Below, piece after piece: positions 18,189-27,922 of a stretch of DNA of 64,000 nt. How positions within the stretch are numbered: position 1 is the stretch's first letter; each line of letters opens with the position of its first letter. The stretch covers positions 1 through 64,000 of the forward strand of contig NZ_FUXX01000004.1 in NCBI RefSeq assembly GCF_900167015.1. The letters run 5' to 3'. The position numbers were made by a program, and so were the translations under genes. The notes under the pieces were generated by a model, which ran no database searches, had not been told where the DNA came from, and saw only the letters and a program-made list of their open reading frames with translations. This DNA comes from Succinivibrio dextrinosolvens DSM 3072 (lineage in GTDB: Bacteria; Pseudomonadota; Gammaproteobacteria; Enterobacterales; Succinivibrionaceae).

Positions 18189-18220
18189 CACCGTAATACA
18201 TCTGTTCTAGTATTACGGTG
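18189..18220 (-). other. Perfect 11-bp inverted repeat between ftsH and folP
   Basis: CACCGTAATAC (18189-18199) and GTATTACGGTG (18210-18220) flank a 10-base loop in the 133-base gap after ftsH. Only TTTG follows on the minus strand, so it is either a weak terminator or an RNA processing/stability hairpin. Confidence 0.6.
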
Positions 18221-18271
18221 ATAATAATAGATTAATACAATCTATACTGTTTAAGTTTAGATTCTATTTCT

Positions 18272-20269
18272 TTACTTATCTTCTTTTTCTGATGAATCCT
18301 GTGACTTATCCTCAGAATCGATTCTTACATCATCGTTCTCTAAAGGTTTCTGTGATGCATCTGAAGAATCATTATTATCTGATGAATCTGAATTGTCATC
18401 AGACTTATCTTCAGCTGAATCTGAACCTGATGAAGTCTTGTCCTCATGCTTAGAAGGAGCTCTTACTTCACGACGATTCATAAGATCATCAATCTGATCT
18501 GCATCTATGGTTTCATATTTTAGAAGAGCATCTTTCATGTTCTCTAAAATATCCTTGTTAGCCTCAAGCAGCTCAACCGCTTTCTGGTAGCAGGAGTTGA
18601 TAATCTCGGTTACTTCCTCATCAATTGTTGCTGCTGTCTTGTCAGACATTGCAATCATTGAAGATGAAGCTCCACCTAGGTATGCAGAACCTTCATTATC
18701 CTTCTCATACTGCATAGGAGCTAATTTCTTGGAGAAGCCCCAGCGGGTAACCATATTTCTTGCAATCATGGTTGCTCTTTCAATGTCGTTTGAAGCACCG
18801 GTGGTTACAGCATCAGCACCAAACATCATCTCTTCAGCAATTCTTCCTGCAAACAGAGTTGAAATGTTTGAAAGAAGGCCTCGTCTGCTCTGAGAAACTC
18901 TATCCTGCTCAGGAAGATACATGGTTACACCTAGAGCTCTTCCTCTTGGGATAATAGAAACCTTGTATACAGGGTCGTGCTCTGGAACAAGCTTACCTAC
19001 GATAGCATGACCTGCCTCATGATAAGCAGTGTTAATCTTCTCATGCTCATTCATAGCCATTGAACGACGCTCTGCGCCCATCAGAAGCTTATCCTTTGCC
19101 TCTTCGAATTCCTGCATTGAAACTACACGCTTGTTATGTCGAGCTGCTCCAAGTGCAGCCTCATTAACAAGATTTGCAAGCTCAGCACCAGAGAAACCAG
19201 GAGTTCCACGAGCGATAGTTGCAGTATCAACATCCTTGCCAAGAGGAACTTTCTTAACATGAACATTCAGAATCTGCTCACGGCCTCTTACATCTGGAAG
19301 ACCTACAACAACCTGTCGGTCGAAACGACCTGGTCTTAGAAGTGCAGGATCAAGAACGTCTGGTCTGTTGGTTGCTGCAATAATAATCACAGCCTCAAAT
19401 CCTTCGAAACCGTCCATTTCAACCAGCAGCTGGTTCAGAGTCTGTTCACGCTCGTCATGACCGCCGCCCATGCCGACACCACGCTTTCTACCAACAGCAT
19501 CAATTTCGTCGATGAAAATGATGCAAGGAGCGTTCTTCTTAGCCTGAGCAAACATATCTCTAACACGAGAAGCACCAACACCAACGAACATCTCAACGAA
19601 ATCAGAACCTGAAATTGAGAAGAACGGAACCTTTGCCTCACCAGCAATTGCTCTTGCAAGTAAAGTCTTACCGGTACCTGGAGGACCTACCATCAGAACA
19701 CCACGAGGAATTCTACCGCCAAGCTTTGAGTATTTTGTTGGATCCTTTAAGAAGTCAACCAGCTCAACCACATCTTCTTTTGCCTCATCACAGCCAGCGA
19801 CATCAGCAAATGTTGTCTTAATCTGGTTCTCTGAAAGAAGTTTTGCCTTTGATTTACCGAATGACAGAGGATTACCCTTTGAACCGCCCTGCATCTGTCT
19901 CATAAAGAAGATCCAAACTGCAATCAGCAGTATCATTGGGAACCAACTTATGAAGATGGCAAATAACGTGCTCTGCTCCTCTGGCTTGGTACCAGAAGTA
20001 CGAACATTGTGGCTTAAAAGAGTATCAATGATTGCAGGGTCGGAAATAGGCATTACGGTTACAAATTTCTGACCGTTGGTCTTGATACCGTTAATGACCT
20101 TTCCGTCAAATGTTGCCTGAGCAATCTGATCTGACTGCACTTCCCTTACAAAGGTAGTGTAATCCTGTAACTGGCCAGAATTATCTGTCGTGCTGAAAGA
20201 CTCGAATAGAGTCATCAGAATGACAGCAATCACCAACCACAATATAAGATTTTTTGTCATATATTTCAC
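18272..20269 (-). CDS. ftsH: ATP-dependent zinc metalloprotease FtsH
   Basis: FtsH is a membrane-anchored AAA+ protease that degrades LpxC, sigma-32 and misassembled membrane proteins. The 665-residue protein has two N-terminal membrane segments (about 5-23 and 104-123), Walker A GPPGTGKT at 195-202, Walker [16 protein letters not shown], the second region of homology [20 protein letters not shown], and the zinc site HEAGH at 417-421. The tail after about 600 is Ser/Asp/Glu/Lys-rich and longer than in E. coli. Its GTG start at 20269 directly follows the rlmE stop. An in-frame ATG at 20260 matches the E. coli N terminus but has its GGAG 12 bases away. Confidence 0.98.
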   Translation of the reverse strand: MKYMTKNLILWLVIAVILMTLFESFSTTDNSGQLQDYTTFVREVQSDQIAQATFDGKVINGIKTNGQKFVTVMPISDPAIIDTLLSHNVRTSGTKPEEQSTLFAIFISWFPMILLIAVWIFFMRQMQGGSKGNPLSFGKSKAKLLSENQIKTTFADVAGCDEAKEDVVELVDFLKDPTKYSKLGGRIPRGVLMVGPPGTGKTLLARAIAGEAKVPFFSISGSDFVEMFVGVGASRVRDMFAQAKKNAPCIIFIDEIDAVGRKRGVGMGGGHDEREQTLNQLLVEMDGFEGFEAVIIIAATNRPDVLDPALLRPGRFDRQVVVGLPDVRGREQILNVHVKKVPLGKDVDTATIARGTPGFSGAELANLVNEAALGAARHNKRVVSMQEFEEAKDKLLMGAERRSMAMNEHEKINTAYHEAGHAIVGKLVPEHDPVYKVSIIPRGRALGVTMYLPEQDRVSQSRRGLLSNISTLFAGRIAEEMMFGADAVTTGASNDIERATMIARNMVTRWGFSKKLAPMQYEKDNEGSAYLGGASSSMIAMSDKTAATIDEEVTEIINSCYQKAVELLEANKDILENMKDALLKYETIDADQIDDLMNRREVRAPSKHEDKTSSGSDSAEDKSDDNSDSSDNNDSSDASQKPLENDDVRIDSEDKSQDSSEKEDK

Positions 20270-20962
20270 TTACTCCAAATCTTCTTCAGGAAGATCTTCA
20301 ATATTTTCTTCACCAGGAGCAACGCCATTCAGAGGATGGCCTTTAAACCCGGTTGCAACCATGTATACCTCACGAGAACGATCTCTTGAAGCATCAGGCT
20401 TTCTAACCTTTACGGTTGTAAAATCATTATGCAGTTCCTTTAAGTATTCCTGAGAACCAACGCCCTGGAATACCTTAACAACAAAGGTTCCGCCTATTTT
20501 CAGAACACGTCTTGCCATATCAAGAGCGAGCTCTGACAGATACATTGCTCTTGGCTGATCAATACCGACAGTTCCTGACATATTTGGTGCCATATCAGAA
20601 AGCACAACATCTGCGCCAACACCAATCATAGAATAAAGTGTCTTGAAGACTTCTTCGTCTCTGAAATCACCCTGTAAAAACTGCACGTTACGGATAGGGC
20701 GGATAGGAAGAATATCCATAGCGATAACTCTTCCACTTTCACCGATACATTTAACCGCATACTCAGACCAGCCACCAGGAGCTGCACCTAAATCTACAAC
20801 AATATTTCCCTGACGGATAAGACGATCTTTTTTCTGCAGTTCTTCTAATTTAAAAGATGCTCTTGAGCGAAGACCAAGCTTATGGGCTTGTTTTACATAT
20901 GGATCGGAAAAGTGCTCATGTAACCACCTAGATTGACTGGCAGTACGTTTTTTTGCTGGCAT
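20270..20962 (-). CDS. rlmE: 23S rRNA (uridine-2552-2'-O)-methyltransferase RlmE
   Basis: RlmE methylates U2552 in the A loop of 23S rRNA with S-adenosylmethionine. The SAM site [16 protein letters not shown] and the K-D-K-E set (Lys in [12 protein letters not shown]; Asp in [11 protein letters not shown]; Lys in [10 protein letters not shown]; Glu in [11 protein letters not shown]) are all visible. The 230-residue protein is slightly longer than E. coli's 209 because of an acidic C terminus. Its stop abuts the ftsH start. A promoter is seen upstream at 21013-21040. Confidence 0.96.
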   Translation of the reverse strand: MPAKKRTASQSRWLHEHFSDPYVKQAHKLGLRSRASFKLEELQKKDRLIRQGNIVVDLGAAPGGWSEYAVKCIGESGRVIAMDILPIRPIRNVQFLQGDFRDEEVFKTLYSMIGVGADVVLSDMAPNMSGTVGIDQPRAMYLSELALDMARRVLKIGGTFVVKVFQGVGSQEYLKELHNDFTTVKVRKPDASRDRSREVYMVATGFKGHPLNGVAPGEENIEDLPEEDLE

Positions 20963-21012
20963 TAAATTGGGATCCTTGAATACATTAATTTATTTGTTTA
21001 TATCTCTTGAAT

Positions 21013-21040
21013 ATTATACAATTTGTACAGCTTTAATCAA
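21013..21040 (-). promoter_or_regulatory. Promoter of rlmE-ftsH
   Basis: On the minus strand TTGATT (21040-21035), 16-bp spacer, TATAAT (21018-21013), about 50 bases before the rlmE start. Confidence 0.7.
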
Positions 21041-21107
21041 TAAAAAGCCAAGAAACGACTGTAGAGATAGAAATATATTATAGTTTAGTCAAATTATCTC
21101 GATAATA

Positions 21108-21217
21108 GTTCTCAGTCTGATAATGAGAACATACAAACAATAGGTTTACTCCAGAGTTTTCATTTAAGGTGGTCAGAAAACTCTGTACTAATGCTGTTTA
21201 GACTTAGCTAAACAGCA
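21108..21217 (+). promoter_or_regulatory. yhbY: Structured leader of yhbY: three hairpins in a row
   Basis: Three perfect inverted repeats stand in series before yhbY. GTTCTCA / TGAGAAC is at 21108-21114 and 21124-21130. CAGAGTTTTC / GAAAACTCTG is at 21152-21161 and 21176-21185. TGCTGTTTAG / CTAAACAGCA is at 21192-21201 and 21208-21217. The last is followed by AATTTTG and ends 31 bases before the yhbY ATG. No open frame explains them. A cis-acting RNA is the simplest reading. Confidence 0.6.
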
Positions 21218-21248
21218 AATTTTGCAGAATTTTTTAAAGAGGATAAAG

Positions 21249-21539
21249 ATGTCACTAAATTCACATCAGCGCCAGTTCTTAAAGGCTCAGGCTCACCAGT
21301 TAAAGCCTGTTGTTATGTTAGGTAACGATGGTCTTTCAGAGAATGTTTTAAAAGAGATTGACTCAAGCATTGAGCATCATGAGCTAATCAAGGTAAAGTT
21401 AAATGCAGGTGAAGGCCGCAAAGAGCAGGCTGAAACAGCTGCTAAGACTGTAAACGCAGAGCTAGTAAGTCTAGTTGGAAGAATTGCTGTTCTATTCCGT
21501 CAGAGAAAAGACGACAGCAGATTTATCCTTCCACGTTAG
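21249..21539 (+). CDS. yhbY: CRM-domain RNA-binding protein YhbY
   Basis: YhbY-type proteins bind pre-50S ribosomal particles through a single CRM domain. The 96-residue protein has the family opening LNSHQRQFLKAQAHQLKPVVMLGNDGLSENVLKEID, the H-E-LIKVK block, and a GRIAVLFRQRK end. I start at the ATG at 21249, which has GAGG upstream, rather than at the longer frame. It is divergent from rlmE, as in E. coli. It has an unusual structured leader and ends in a strong terminator. Confidence 0.93.
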   Translation: MSLNSHQRQFLKAQAHQLKPVVMLGNDGLSENVLKEIDSSIEHHELIKVKLNAGEGRKEQAETAAKTVNAELVSLVGRIAVLFRQRKDDSRFILPR

Positions 21540-21558
21540 CTCCCCAAAATACAGTTAC

Positions 21559-21588
21559 AAAAAAAGGATCCTGATGGATCCTTTTTTT
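21559..21588. terminator. Bidirectional terminator between yhbY and greA
   Basis: A 13-bp stem centred on GGATCC, with arms at 21559-21571 and 21576-21588, has a TGAT loop. T runs flank it on both strands, so it can end both converging transcripts. Confidence 0.9.
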
Positions 21589-21614
21589 GTATGAATTTTT
21601 TTCTAAGACATCTA

Positions 21615-22103
21615 TTAGATGTATTCAACCTTTACTACTTCGTAGCAGATAGTTCCCTTAGGAATCTTAATCTCAATCTCATCCTCTTCCTGCTTGCCAA
21701 GTAAGCCCTTAGCAATTGGAGTCTTGTAAGAGATCAGGTTAGAATCAATATCAGCCTCGTCCTCACCAACAATCTTGTAAGTGATTTCCTTATCTGTATC
21801 AACGTCAACTAAGGTTACTGTTGAACCAAAGATAACCTTTAGCTTACCGCCTGTAGGATTCTTAAGCTTGGTTACATCGATAACGTTAGCAGAAGCTATC
21901 TTACCTTCGATATCCTTGATTCTAGCCTCGCACATGCCCTGCTCTTCTTTAGCTGCATCGTACTCTGCATTTTCACTTAGATCACCGTGGCTTCTTGCCT
22001 CAGCAATTGCTGCAACAATACGTGGACGCTCAACAGTCTTTAAACGAACCAACTCTTTTCTTAACAGCTCTTCACCACGTGGAGTCATTGGAGTCTGATC
22101 CAT
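21615..22103 (-). CDS. greA: Transcript cleavage factor GreA
   Basis: GreA enters the RNA polymerase secondary channel and stimulates cleavage of backtracked RNA. The 162-residue protein has an N-terminal coiled-coil hairpin ([39 protein letters not shown]) whose tip holds the acidic DLSENAEYD motif, then a C-terminal FKBP-like domain ([28 protein letters not shown]). This distinguishes it from GreB. It stands alone, with a long leader. Confidence 0.97.
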   Translation of the reverse strand: MDQTPMTPRGEELLRKELVRLKTVERPRIVAAIAEARSHGDLSENAEYDAAKEEQGMCEARIKDIEGKIASANVIDVTKLKNPTGGKLKVIFGSTVTLVDVDTDKEITYKIVGEDEADIDSNLISYKTPIAKGLLGKQEEDEIEIKIPKGTICYEVVKVEYI

Positions 22104-22350
22104 ATGTAAATCCTCTTATATAATTAAAGTCTGTATCAGTGGTAAGCTGACCTTTACCATTGAAATCTTATATGAACACTTAAGTTATCTGTAAATTCAG
22201 AATCAGGAAGCAATCATTCTATCCCGATCCGGTAAGTCAGTTTTTACCAGTCTTATCTACTATCATGAACATCGAGTTATATTCAGACTCTGATGTTTCT
22301 AAAAACTTGTGCTCCCCTAAAAATCTAAGAACCATCCTAAAATTCAGGGT
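22104..22350 (-). promoter_or_regulatory. greA: Non-coding greA leader with a repeated hairpin
   Basis: This stretch has no gene. Two similar hairpins occur on the minus strand: TGGTAA / TTACCA at 22159-22140, and a related one at about 22248-22231 with arms GGTAA / TTACC. Both enclose a short CAG/GAC-containing loop. A third imperfect hairpin, AACATC(A)GAG / CTCGATGTT, lies around 22269-22300. In E. coli the greA leader gives rise to the GraL RNA; whether this is comparable is inference. I cannot fix a promoter with confidence. Confidence 0.4.
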
Positions 22351-22381
22351 AAAAAAAACAACGCCTAATTTTCATTAGGCG
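22351..22381 (-). terminator. Terminator after dnaJ
   Basis: On the minus strand CGCCTAAT, a GAAA tetraloop, ATTAGGCG (22381-22362), then a T-rich tail. It is a textbook terminator 84 bases after the dnaJ stop. Confidence 0.92.
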
Positions 22382-22464
22382 CCATCTGTACGTAAAAATA
22401 TACACTCTTGTGAACTTTCAATCAACAGTGATCTATTTCTACTTTGACAAAAATCACCATCTTT

Positions 22465-23691
22465 TTAGCTTGAAAGATCATCAAAGAACTTCTTTACGCC
22501 CTTTATGAAGCCTTCCGATTTCGGTTTGTGCCTCGCTGCGCTCTCAGCTCTTTTTTTAGCACTCTTTTCATCTTTTGATGATTTGTCTTCTTTACCGTCT
22601 TTTGAATCCTTGTCTTCTCCATTTAAAGAAGCCTCGAATTCCTTAAGCAGGTCTTTCTGATGTGCAGTCAGATTAATAGGAGTCTCAACTACAATCTTGC
22701 AGTATAGGTTACCTTTGAAGGTTGAATTATAAGACTTAACACCTTTTCCAGGAATTCTCATCATAATTCCGGTCTGGGTCTCTGGTCTTATGCTGATATT
22801 AACAGCACCTTCCAGAGTAGGAACCTCAACCTTGCCACCTAAAGCAGCTGTAGTGAAGCTGATTGGAACCTCACAGTACAGATCATTGCCGTCACGGGTA
22901 AAGATATCATGATCCTTAACCTCGATAACAACATATAAGTCTCCTGCAGGAGCACCGTTTAGACCGGCCTCGCCCTCACCTGTCAGACGAATACGATCAC
23001 CTGTATCAACACCTGCTGCAATATCGACTTCCAGAGTCTTTGACTTTAGAACACGACCAGTGCCTGAACATGACTTACAGCCGTCAGTGATAATGTAGCC
23101 AGAACCATTACAGTGTGGACAGGTCTGAGAAACCTGCATAAAGCCCTGACGCATAAAAATCTGTCCCTGACCGTGACAGTGAGGACAGGTCTCTTTCTTG
23201 CCATTCTTGCCTAAGCCAGAGCCACCACAGGTATCACACTTAACGTAGGTCTTAACATTAAGTTTCTTCTTGCAGCCTTTAACAGCTTCTTCAAGAGAAA
23301 GGGTGATTCGAGCTCTAAGATCTCTACCGCGGATTTCACGAGGACCTGATGAACGAGAGCCAAAACCGCCACGTCCACCGCCGAAAATATCACCGAAGAT
23401 GTCACCGAACATGTCAGAAAAGTCAGCGCCAGCACCAAAAGGATTGCCACCGCCTGCCTGTGAACCATCAGCACCGGCAAAACCATACTGATCATAGGCA
23501 GCACGTTTCTGAGGATCTGATAGAACCTGGTAAGCCTCGTTGATTTCACGGAACTTTTCACCAGCATCAGGATCCTTGTTTCTATCAGGGTGATACTTAA
23601 TAGCTAAACGCTTAAAGGCACGTTTGATAGTAGCATCATCCGCGCCCTTCTCTACACCTAGCACTTCATAGTAATCACGTTTGGAAGCCAT
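22465..23691 (-). CDS. dnaJ: Chaperone protein DnaJ
   Basis: DnaJ is the J-protein partner of DnaK. In order it has a J domain (1-70) with HPD in [11 protein letters not shown], a Gly/Phe-rich stretch (about 75-115), and four zinc-binding CxxCxGxG-type repeats ([32 protein letters not shown]). C-terminal substrate domains follow. At 408 residues it is longer than E. coli DnaJ (376) because of a Lys/Asp/Ser-rich insert near residues 355-390. It follows dnaK across a hairpin that may partly terminate. Confidence 0.98.
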   Translation of the reverse strand: MASKRDYYEVLGVEKGADDATIKRAFKRLAIKYHPDRNKDPDAGEKFREINEAYQVLSDPQKRAAYDQYGFAGADGSQAGGGNPFGAGADFSDMFGDIFGDIFGGGRGGFGSRSSGPREIRGRDLRARITLSLEEAVKGCKKKLNVKTYVKCDTCGGSGLGKNGKKETCPHCHGQGQIFMRQGFMQVSQTCPHCNGSGYIITDGCKSCSGTGRVLKSKTLEVDIAAGVDTGDRIRLTGEGEAGLNGAPAGDLYVVIEVKDHDIFTRDGNDLYCEVPISFTTAALGGKVEVPTLEGAVNISIRPETQTGIMMRIPGKGVKSYNSTFKGNLYCKIVVETPINLTAHQKDLLKEFEASLNGEDKDSKDGKEDKSSKDEKSAKKRAESAARHKPKSEGFIKGVKKFFDDLSS

Positions 23692-23710
23692 ATCGTCCTC
23701 TTAAATTGAC

Positions 23711-23738
23711 AAAAAGGCAGATGATAAAATCATCCACC
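23711..23738 (-). terminator. Intercistronic hairpin between dnaK and dnaJ
   Basis: On the minus strand a 10-bp stem (GGTGGATGAT / ATCATCTGCC, two wobble pairs) with a 3-base loop is followed by five T. It probably lowers dnaJ expression relative to dnaK by partial termination. Confidence 0.65.
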
Positions 23739-23762
23739 TTTTTTGGAAATATTAAGTACTAA

Positions 23763-25688
23763 TTACTTGTTGTCGTCTTTTACTTCTTCGAATTCAGCAT
23801 CAACGACATCGTCTTCCTTATTAGCACTATTTGACTGCTGTGAAGACTGCTGTGAAGACTGCTGAGCTTGAGCCTGTGCCTGACCAGCCTGCATTAGTAC
23901 GGCAGCAGCCTCTAATACAGCCTTCTCAGCCTGCTCAATCTTCTCTTTGTCATCACCGCGAGCAGCCATCTCAAGGTCACCTAATGCCTTGTTGATCTTG
24001 GTCTTGTCAGCATCTGAAACCTTATCACCTAGATCTGACATCTGCTTCTTGATCTGGTGAGCAGTTGAATCAGCGCGGTTACGTGCAGTAGCAAGCTCTT
24101 CGAACTTCTTATCCTCTGCTGAGTGCTCTTCAGCCTCGCGAACCATACGCTTGATATCTTCATCAGATAGACCTGAAGATGACTTAATAGTAATCTTCTG
24201 CTCTTTGCCGGTCTTCTTATCCTTAGCTGAAACGTGGATTAAACCATCAGCATCAATATCGAAGGTAACTTCGATCTGTGCCATTCCACGTGGCTGAGGC
24301 TCAATACCCTCTAGGTTGAACTGACCTAGTGACTTGTTGTCAGCTGCTCTCTTTCTCTCACCCTGTAGAACGTGGATGGTTACTGCAGGCTGATTGTCTT
24401 CAGCAGTTGAGAATACCTGTGACTTCTTAGTAGGAATGGTTGTGTTCTTCTCAATCAGAGTAGTCATAACACCACCAAGAGTCTCGATACCTAATGATAG
24501 AGGGGTAACGTCTAGAAGTAGAACGTCCTTCTTATCACCAGTTAGAACACCACCCTGAATTGCAGCACCGATAGCAACTGCCTCATCTGGGTTAACATCC
24601 TTACGAGGCTCCTTACCGAAGAAATCAGCAACAAGCTTCTGAACCATTGGCATACGTGACTGACCACCAACAAGGATAACATCGTTAACCTCTGATGGAG
24701 ACAGACCAGCATCTGATAAAGCAGTCTTAACTGGGTCTAAGGTTTTGTTTACTAAATCTTCAACTAATGACTCTAGCTTTGAACGAGTAATCTTGATGTT
24801 CATGTGCTTAGGGCCAGTTGCATCAGCAGTAATGTATGGTAGGTTTACATCGGTCTGCTGTGAAGATGAAAGCTCAATCTTAGCCTTTTCTGCAGCTTCC
24901 TTTAAACGCTGTAGAGCTAAAGGATCAGCACGTAAATCAACACCCTGCTCTGCCTTGAATTCATCAATCAGGTAATCAACGATGCGGTTATCGAAATCTT
25001 CACCACCTAAGTGAGTATCACCGTTGGTTGCTAAAACTTCGAAGGTCTTCTCGCCATCTAACTCATCGATATCGATGATTGAAATATCGAAGGTACCACC
25101 ACCTAAGTCGTAAACAGCAATCTTCTGCTCGCCCTTAGCCTTGTCCTCACCGTAAGCGATAGCTGCAGCGGTAGGCTCATTGATAATACGCTTAACATTC
25201 AGGCCTGCGATACGACCAGCATCCTTTGTAGCCTGACGCTGTGAATCGTTGAAGTATGCAGGACAGGTAATAACTGCTTCAGTAACCTCTTCACCAAGAA
25301 TATCCTCTGCAGTCTTCTTCATCTTCTTTAAAACTTCAGCTGAAATCTGAGGAGGAGCTAACTTCTTATCGTCAACCTCAACCCAAGCATCACCGTTATC
25401 AGCCTTGGTAATCTTGAATGGCATAATGCCAACATCACGCTGAACCTCGGCATCCTCATAACGACGACCGATTAAACGCTTGATAGCAAATAAGGTGTTC
25501 TTTGGATTGGTAACAGCCTGACGCTTTGCAGCATCACCAACAATGATCTCACCATCTTTAGCATAAGCTACGATTGATGGGGTTGTACGACGACCTTCTG
25601 AATTCTCCAGAACTCTAACTTTATCACCATCTAACACTGCAACGCATGAGTTAGTAGTACCTAAGTCAATACCAATAATTTTACCCAT
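23763..25688 (-). CDS. dnaK: Chaperone protein DnaK (Hsp70)
   Basis: DnaK is the major Hsp70 chaperone. The 641-residue protein has the nucleotide-binding domain with [52 protein letters not shown] and [13 protein letters not shown]. The substrate domain follows ([20 protein letters not shown]), then a helical lid and a Gln/Ser/Ala-rich tail ending in an acidic EEVKDDNK, comparable to the E. coli EEVKDKK end. A sigma-32-like promoter lies between it and grpE. Confidence 0.99.
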   Translation of the reverse strand: MGKIIGIDLGTTNSCVAVLDGDKVRVLENSEGRRTTPSIVAYAKDGEIIVGDAAKRQAVTNPKNTLFAIKRLIGRRYEDAEVQRDVGIMPFKITKADNGDAWVEVDDKKLAPPQISAEVLKKMKKTAEDILGEEVTEAVITCPAYFNDSQRQATKDAGRIAGLNVKRIINEPTAAAIAYGEDKAKGEQKIAVYDLGGGTFDISIIDIDELDGEKTFEVLATNGDTHLGGEDFDNRIVDYLIDEFKAEQGVDLRADPLALQRLKEAAEKAKIELSSSQQTDVNLPYITADATGPKHMNIKITRSKLESLVEDLVNKTLDPVKTALSDAGLSPSEVNDVILVGGQSRMPMVQKLVADFFGKEPRKDVNPDEAVAIGAAIQGGVLTGDKKDVLLLDVTPLSLGIETLGGVMTTLIEKNTTIPTKKSQVFSTAEDNQPAVTIHVLQGERKRAADNKSLGQFNLEGIEPQPRGMAQIEVTFDIDADGLIHVSAKDKKTGKEQKITIKSSSGLSDEDIKRMVREAEEHSAEDKKFEELATARNRADSTAHQIKKQMSDLGDKVSDADKTKINKALGDLEMAARGDDKEKIEQAEKAVLEAAAVLMQAGQAQAQAQQSSQQSSQQSNSANKEDDVVDAEFEEVKDDNK

Positions 25689-25751
25689 TTTGGATTTCCT
25701 CTATTTCAAATTCTTTGTGTCACTTAATGACTTTTATCTATCTGTATTACT

Positions 25752-25779
25752 AAATGGAGTCTAATAATTTTTTTTCAAG
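25752..25779 (-). promoter_or_regulatory. dnaK: Heat-shock (sigma-32) promoter candidate of dnaK
   Basis: On the minus strand CTTGAAA (25779-25773), 13-bp spacer, CTCCATTT (25759-25752). This is one mismatch from the E. coli consensus CTTGAAA-N11-16-CCCCATNT. It lies just after the grpE stop. Confidence 0.65.
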
Positions 25780-25780
25780 A

Positions 25781-26488
25781 TTATGCTTCAATATTTATTG
25801 TATTTTTTGCTTCCTCAGCATTTGCTTCCTGAGGTGCGCCTCTTGAAACAATAACCATTGCTGGTCTTACTACTCTTCCATTCAGTGTGTAACCTTTCTG
25901 CATTACAGACATTACGCAGTTAGCTTCAACCTCGTTTGAAGGAGCCATTGAAATTGCCTGATGAAGATTAGGATCAAATGGCTGATTTAAAGGGTCAACA
26001 GCGGTAACACCAAACTTTGACAGTTCCTTTAGAAGAAGTGTAACTGTATTCTGAACACCTTCGATAGTAGGTTTAACTGCTTCATTGTTTGGATCAGTGT
26101 GCTGAAGGGCTAACTCTAGTGAATCAACAACAGGAATCAGAGCCTTAAGAAGCTTCTCATTACCGTATTTTCTTTCGCGTTCAACATCAGCTTCGATACG
26201 TTTTTTCTGATTTTCTGTTTCAGCAACAGCACGAACAAGACGATCAATCTCATCCTTGTGCTTGGCCTCTAAAGCAGTCATCTGTAATCTTAGCTGCTCA
26301 TTCTCAGCAAGGATTTCTTTAACATCAAATGTTGACTCCTGATTTTCCTCAGCGGCATTCTCTACCTCTGGTTCAACATCGTTCTGAGCTTCAACATTTT
26401 CTGTTGCAATTTCTTCGATATTCTGAGATTCATCAAGATTCTGAGCATTCTCAAAAGCCTGTTTCATCTGAGTTTCTTCAGTCTGCAT
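25781..26488 (-). CDS. grpE: Nucleotide exchange factor GrpE
   Basis: GrpE releases ADP from DnaK. The 235-residue protein has an acidic, probably disordered start (about 1-50) and a long dimerising helix (NEQLRLQMTALEAKHKDEIDRLVRAVAETENQKKRIEADVERE). The beta domain has the family signature: PFDPNLHQAISM...VMSVMQKGYTLNGRVVRPAMVIVS. Here grpE precedes dnaK-dnaJ directly, unlike E. coli where it is separate. It is divergent from bamE. Confidence 0.97.
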   Translation of the reverse strand: MQTEETQMKQAFENAQNLDESQNIEEIATENVEAQNDVEPEVENAAEENQESTFDVKEILAENEQLRLQMTALEAKHKDEIDRLVRAVAETENQKKRIEADVERERKYGNEKLLKALIPVVDSLELALQHTDPNNEAVKPTIEGVQNTVTLLLKELSKFGVTAVDPLNQPFDPNLHQAISMAPSNEVEANCVMSVMQKGYTLNGRVVRPAMVIVSRGAPQEANAEEAKNTINIEA

Positions 26489-26531
26489 TTTCTACTCTTA
26501 AAAAATTGTTGTTAAATTAACGCTAAATCTA

Positions 26532-26560
26532 AGATGGGGATCGCCTTTTTTGATTTCAAG
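26532..26560 (-). promoter_or_regulatory. grpE: Heat-shock (sigma-32) promoter of grpE
   Basis: On the minus strand CTTGAAA (26560-26554), 14-bp spacer, CCCCATCT (26539-26532). This is an exact match to the E. coli RpoH consensus, about 44 bases before the grpE ATG. Confidence 0.88.
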
Positions 26561-26620
26561 AGCAATATGCAAAAAAAATTTAAAATTAATTAAAAATAAA
26601 ATCAGATATATACAGTTTTT

Positions 26621-26629
26621 TGCTACAAT
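26621..26629 (+). promoter_or_regulatory. bamE: Extended minus-10 for bamE
   Basis: TGCTACAAT fits the extended minus-10 pattern TGnTATAAT with one mismatch. No good minus-35 is visible. The ATG of bamE follows 25 bases later, with AAAAGGA between. Confidence 0.45.
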
Positions 26630-26654
26630 TTCCTAATAAAAAAAAGGATTTATT

Positions 26655-27047
26655 ATGAAGCTAAAAAATATTTTATGCATCAGCGCAATCTGTGCCTGTG
26701 TGCCTTTTGTATCTTCATGTGCTTATAGAGCAGATCTTAATCAGGGAAACTATGTAGATCAGGATCTAGTTAATAACCTTTCATATGGAATGTCAGCAGA
26801 ACAGGTAAGATACGTTCTTGGTGCTCCTATGTTAGTAGATCCTTTTGACAAGTCTCGCTGGTACTACACAGCATTCAAACGAGAAGGATGGAGTGATCCT
26901 GAAATCAAGAATCTGATTCTTCTGTTCCAGAACAACACTCTTGTAGATATGTCAGGAGATTACAAGAAACCTGCAGGATTTGAGGCTGGCTCACAGACTC
27001 TTCCTAACAGCAATCAGGTAGATAATTTCGAACTTCCACAGGAATAG
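26655..27047 (+). CDS. bamE: Outer membrane assembly lipoprotein BamE
   Basis: BamE is a small lipoprotein of the BAM complex that inserts outer-membrane beta-barrels. The 130-residue protein has a signal peptide with lipobox VSSC (Cys22). Its SmpA/OmlA fold is seen in GNYVDQDLVNNLSYGMSAEQVRYVLGAPMLVDPFDKSRWYYTAFKREG; the G-M-x-x-x-Q-V-x-x-x-L-G-x-P core is diagnostic. It lies divergent from grpE and 5 bases before a second lipoprotein gene. Confidence 0.95.
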   Translation: MKLKNILCISAICACVPFVSSCAYRADLNQGNYVDQDLVNNLSYGMSAEQVRYVLGAPMLVDPFDKSRWYYTAFKREGWSDPEIKNLILLFQNNTLVDMSGDYKKPAGFEAGSQTLPNSNQVDNFELPQE

Positions 27048-27052
27048 TACTT

Positions 27053-27739
27053 GTGAATAAGACCTTCCTGCTTTTTATTTCTCTGATTTCATTCTGTTTT
27101 ACAGGATGTACTCTGGAAGATGAAACTGCAGAAAAAATTATCATACCAGTTGAAAAAAAGCAGGATTATTCCTCTAAGGCAGAAGAAGTTTTCACAGAAT
27201 ACGCAAAAAAATGTACGACTGGAGATATGCGTGCTGCTCCTAAGGTTGTACATATGTATGTATCCTCTCTCCAGAAAGGTGATTTTGATGAATCCGTCGC
27301 TTTACCAGAGATTGAGGATAACTTCGATGTTCCAGAAAAAATCAAACCTTATGAGTTTCAGCAGGTAAGTACCAACGCGATATACGAGATGTGTCTGCAG
27401 AAAGCTTCAAGTGAAGGTCACAAGGAATATTCCAATTACTTTGTTTCAAGAGGAACTGTATCAGCAAAGATATCCCGTAAATTCTATTCAGAAGATAGAA
27501 CCTCCGATGGAGCATACTGGTCTCGAAGAGTAACAAATCTTCTTGGATTAAAAACCGGATACTACATACTTGGAAGGTTGTTCTGCAACGATGAAAAAAC
27601 CTTCACCATCGGAGCAGATCTTCTAAAAGAGTCGGCTAAGCTGGGCGATGAGAACGCAAAACAGTATCTTTTTGACCTGGCCCTTAACAACAATGTATTT
27701 GAGAAACTTTCAAAAAATAAAGATAATCTGAAAGACTAA
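27053..27739 (+). CDS. Putative lipoprotein, function unknown
   Basis: The 228-residue protein begins at GTG 27053 and has a short signal peptide with lipobox FTGC (Cys19). The mature part is charged. Its end (about 180-215; YILGRLFCNDEKTFTIGADLLKESAKLGDENAKQYLFDLAL) resembles one or two Sel1-type helical repeats. I do not recognise the family. It follows bamE by 5 bases, so the two are probably co-transcribed and it may act in the same envelope compartment; that is inference from position only. Confidence 0.65.
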   Translation: MNKTFLLFISLISFCFTGCTLEDETAEKIIIPVEKKQDYSSKAEEVFTEYAKKCTTGDMRAAPKVVHMYVSSLQKGDFDESVALPEIEDNFDVPEKIKPYEFQQVSTNAIYEMCLQKASSEGHKEYSNYFVSRGTVSAKISRKFYSEDRTSDGAYWSRRVTNLLGLKTGYYILGRLFCNDEKTFTIGADLLKESAKLGDENAKQYLFDLALNNNVFEKLSKNKDNLKD

Positions 27740-27861
27740 TTCTCATCATACAAATGCATTAACTGTATCTTTTTGCACGATTTTCTTTAGATTATTTTTG
27801 TTTATACCTCTCAAAACTAAATATTTGATGTGGTGACTTTCTTAATTTGTCACACAACAAA

Positions 27862-27889
27862 TTCACAAAATAACAACAAAAACTATAAT
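27862..27889 (+). promoter_or_regulatory. ppk: Promoter of ppk1
   Basis: TTCACA (27862-27867), 16-bp spacer, TATAAT (27884-27889), 33 bases before the ppk start. Confidence 0.65.
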
Positions 27890-27922
27890 TTCTAATTAGA
27901 TGAATGAAATTATGAGGTGGAC

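Noticed and set aside
18139-18201. N-terminal extension of the FolP-like protein
   Set aside because: It would be encoded by the intercistronic hairpin; ATG 18138 has a good Shine-Dalgarno and matches FolP starts.
27841-27880. PHO box upstream of ppk1
   Set aside because: TTGTCAC and AATTCAC half-sites are present but 13, not 11, bases apart, and the second is poor.
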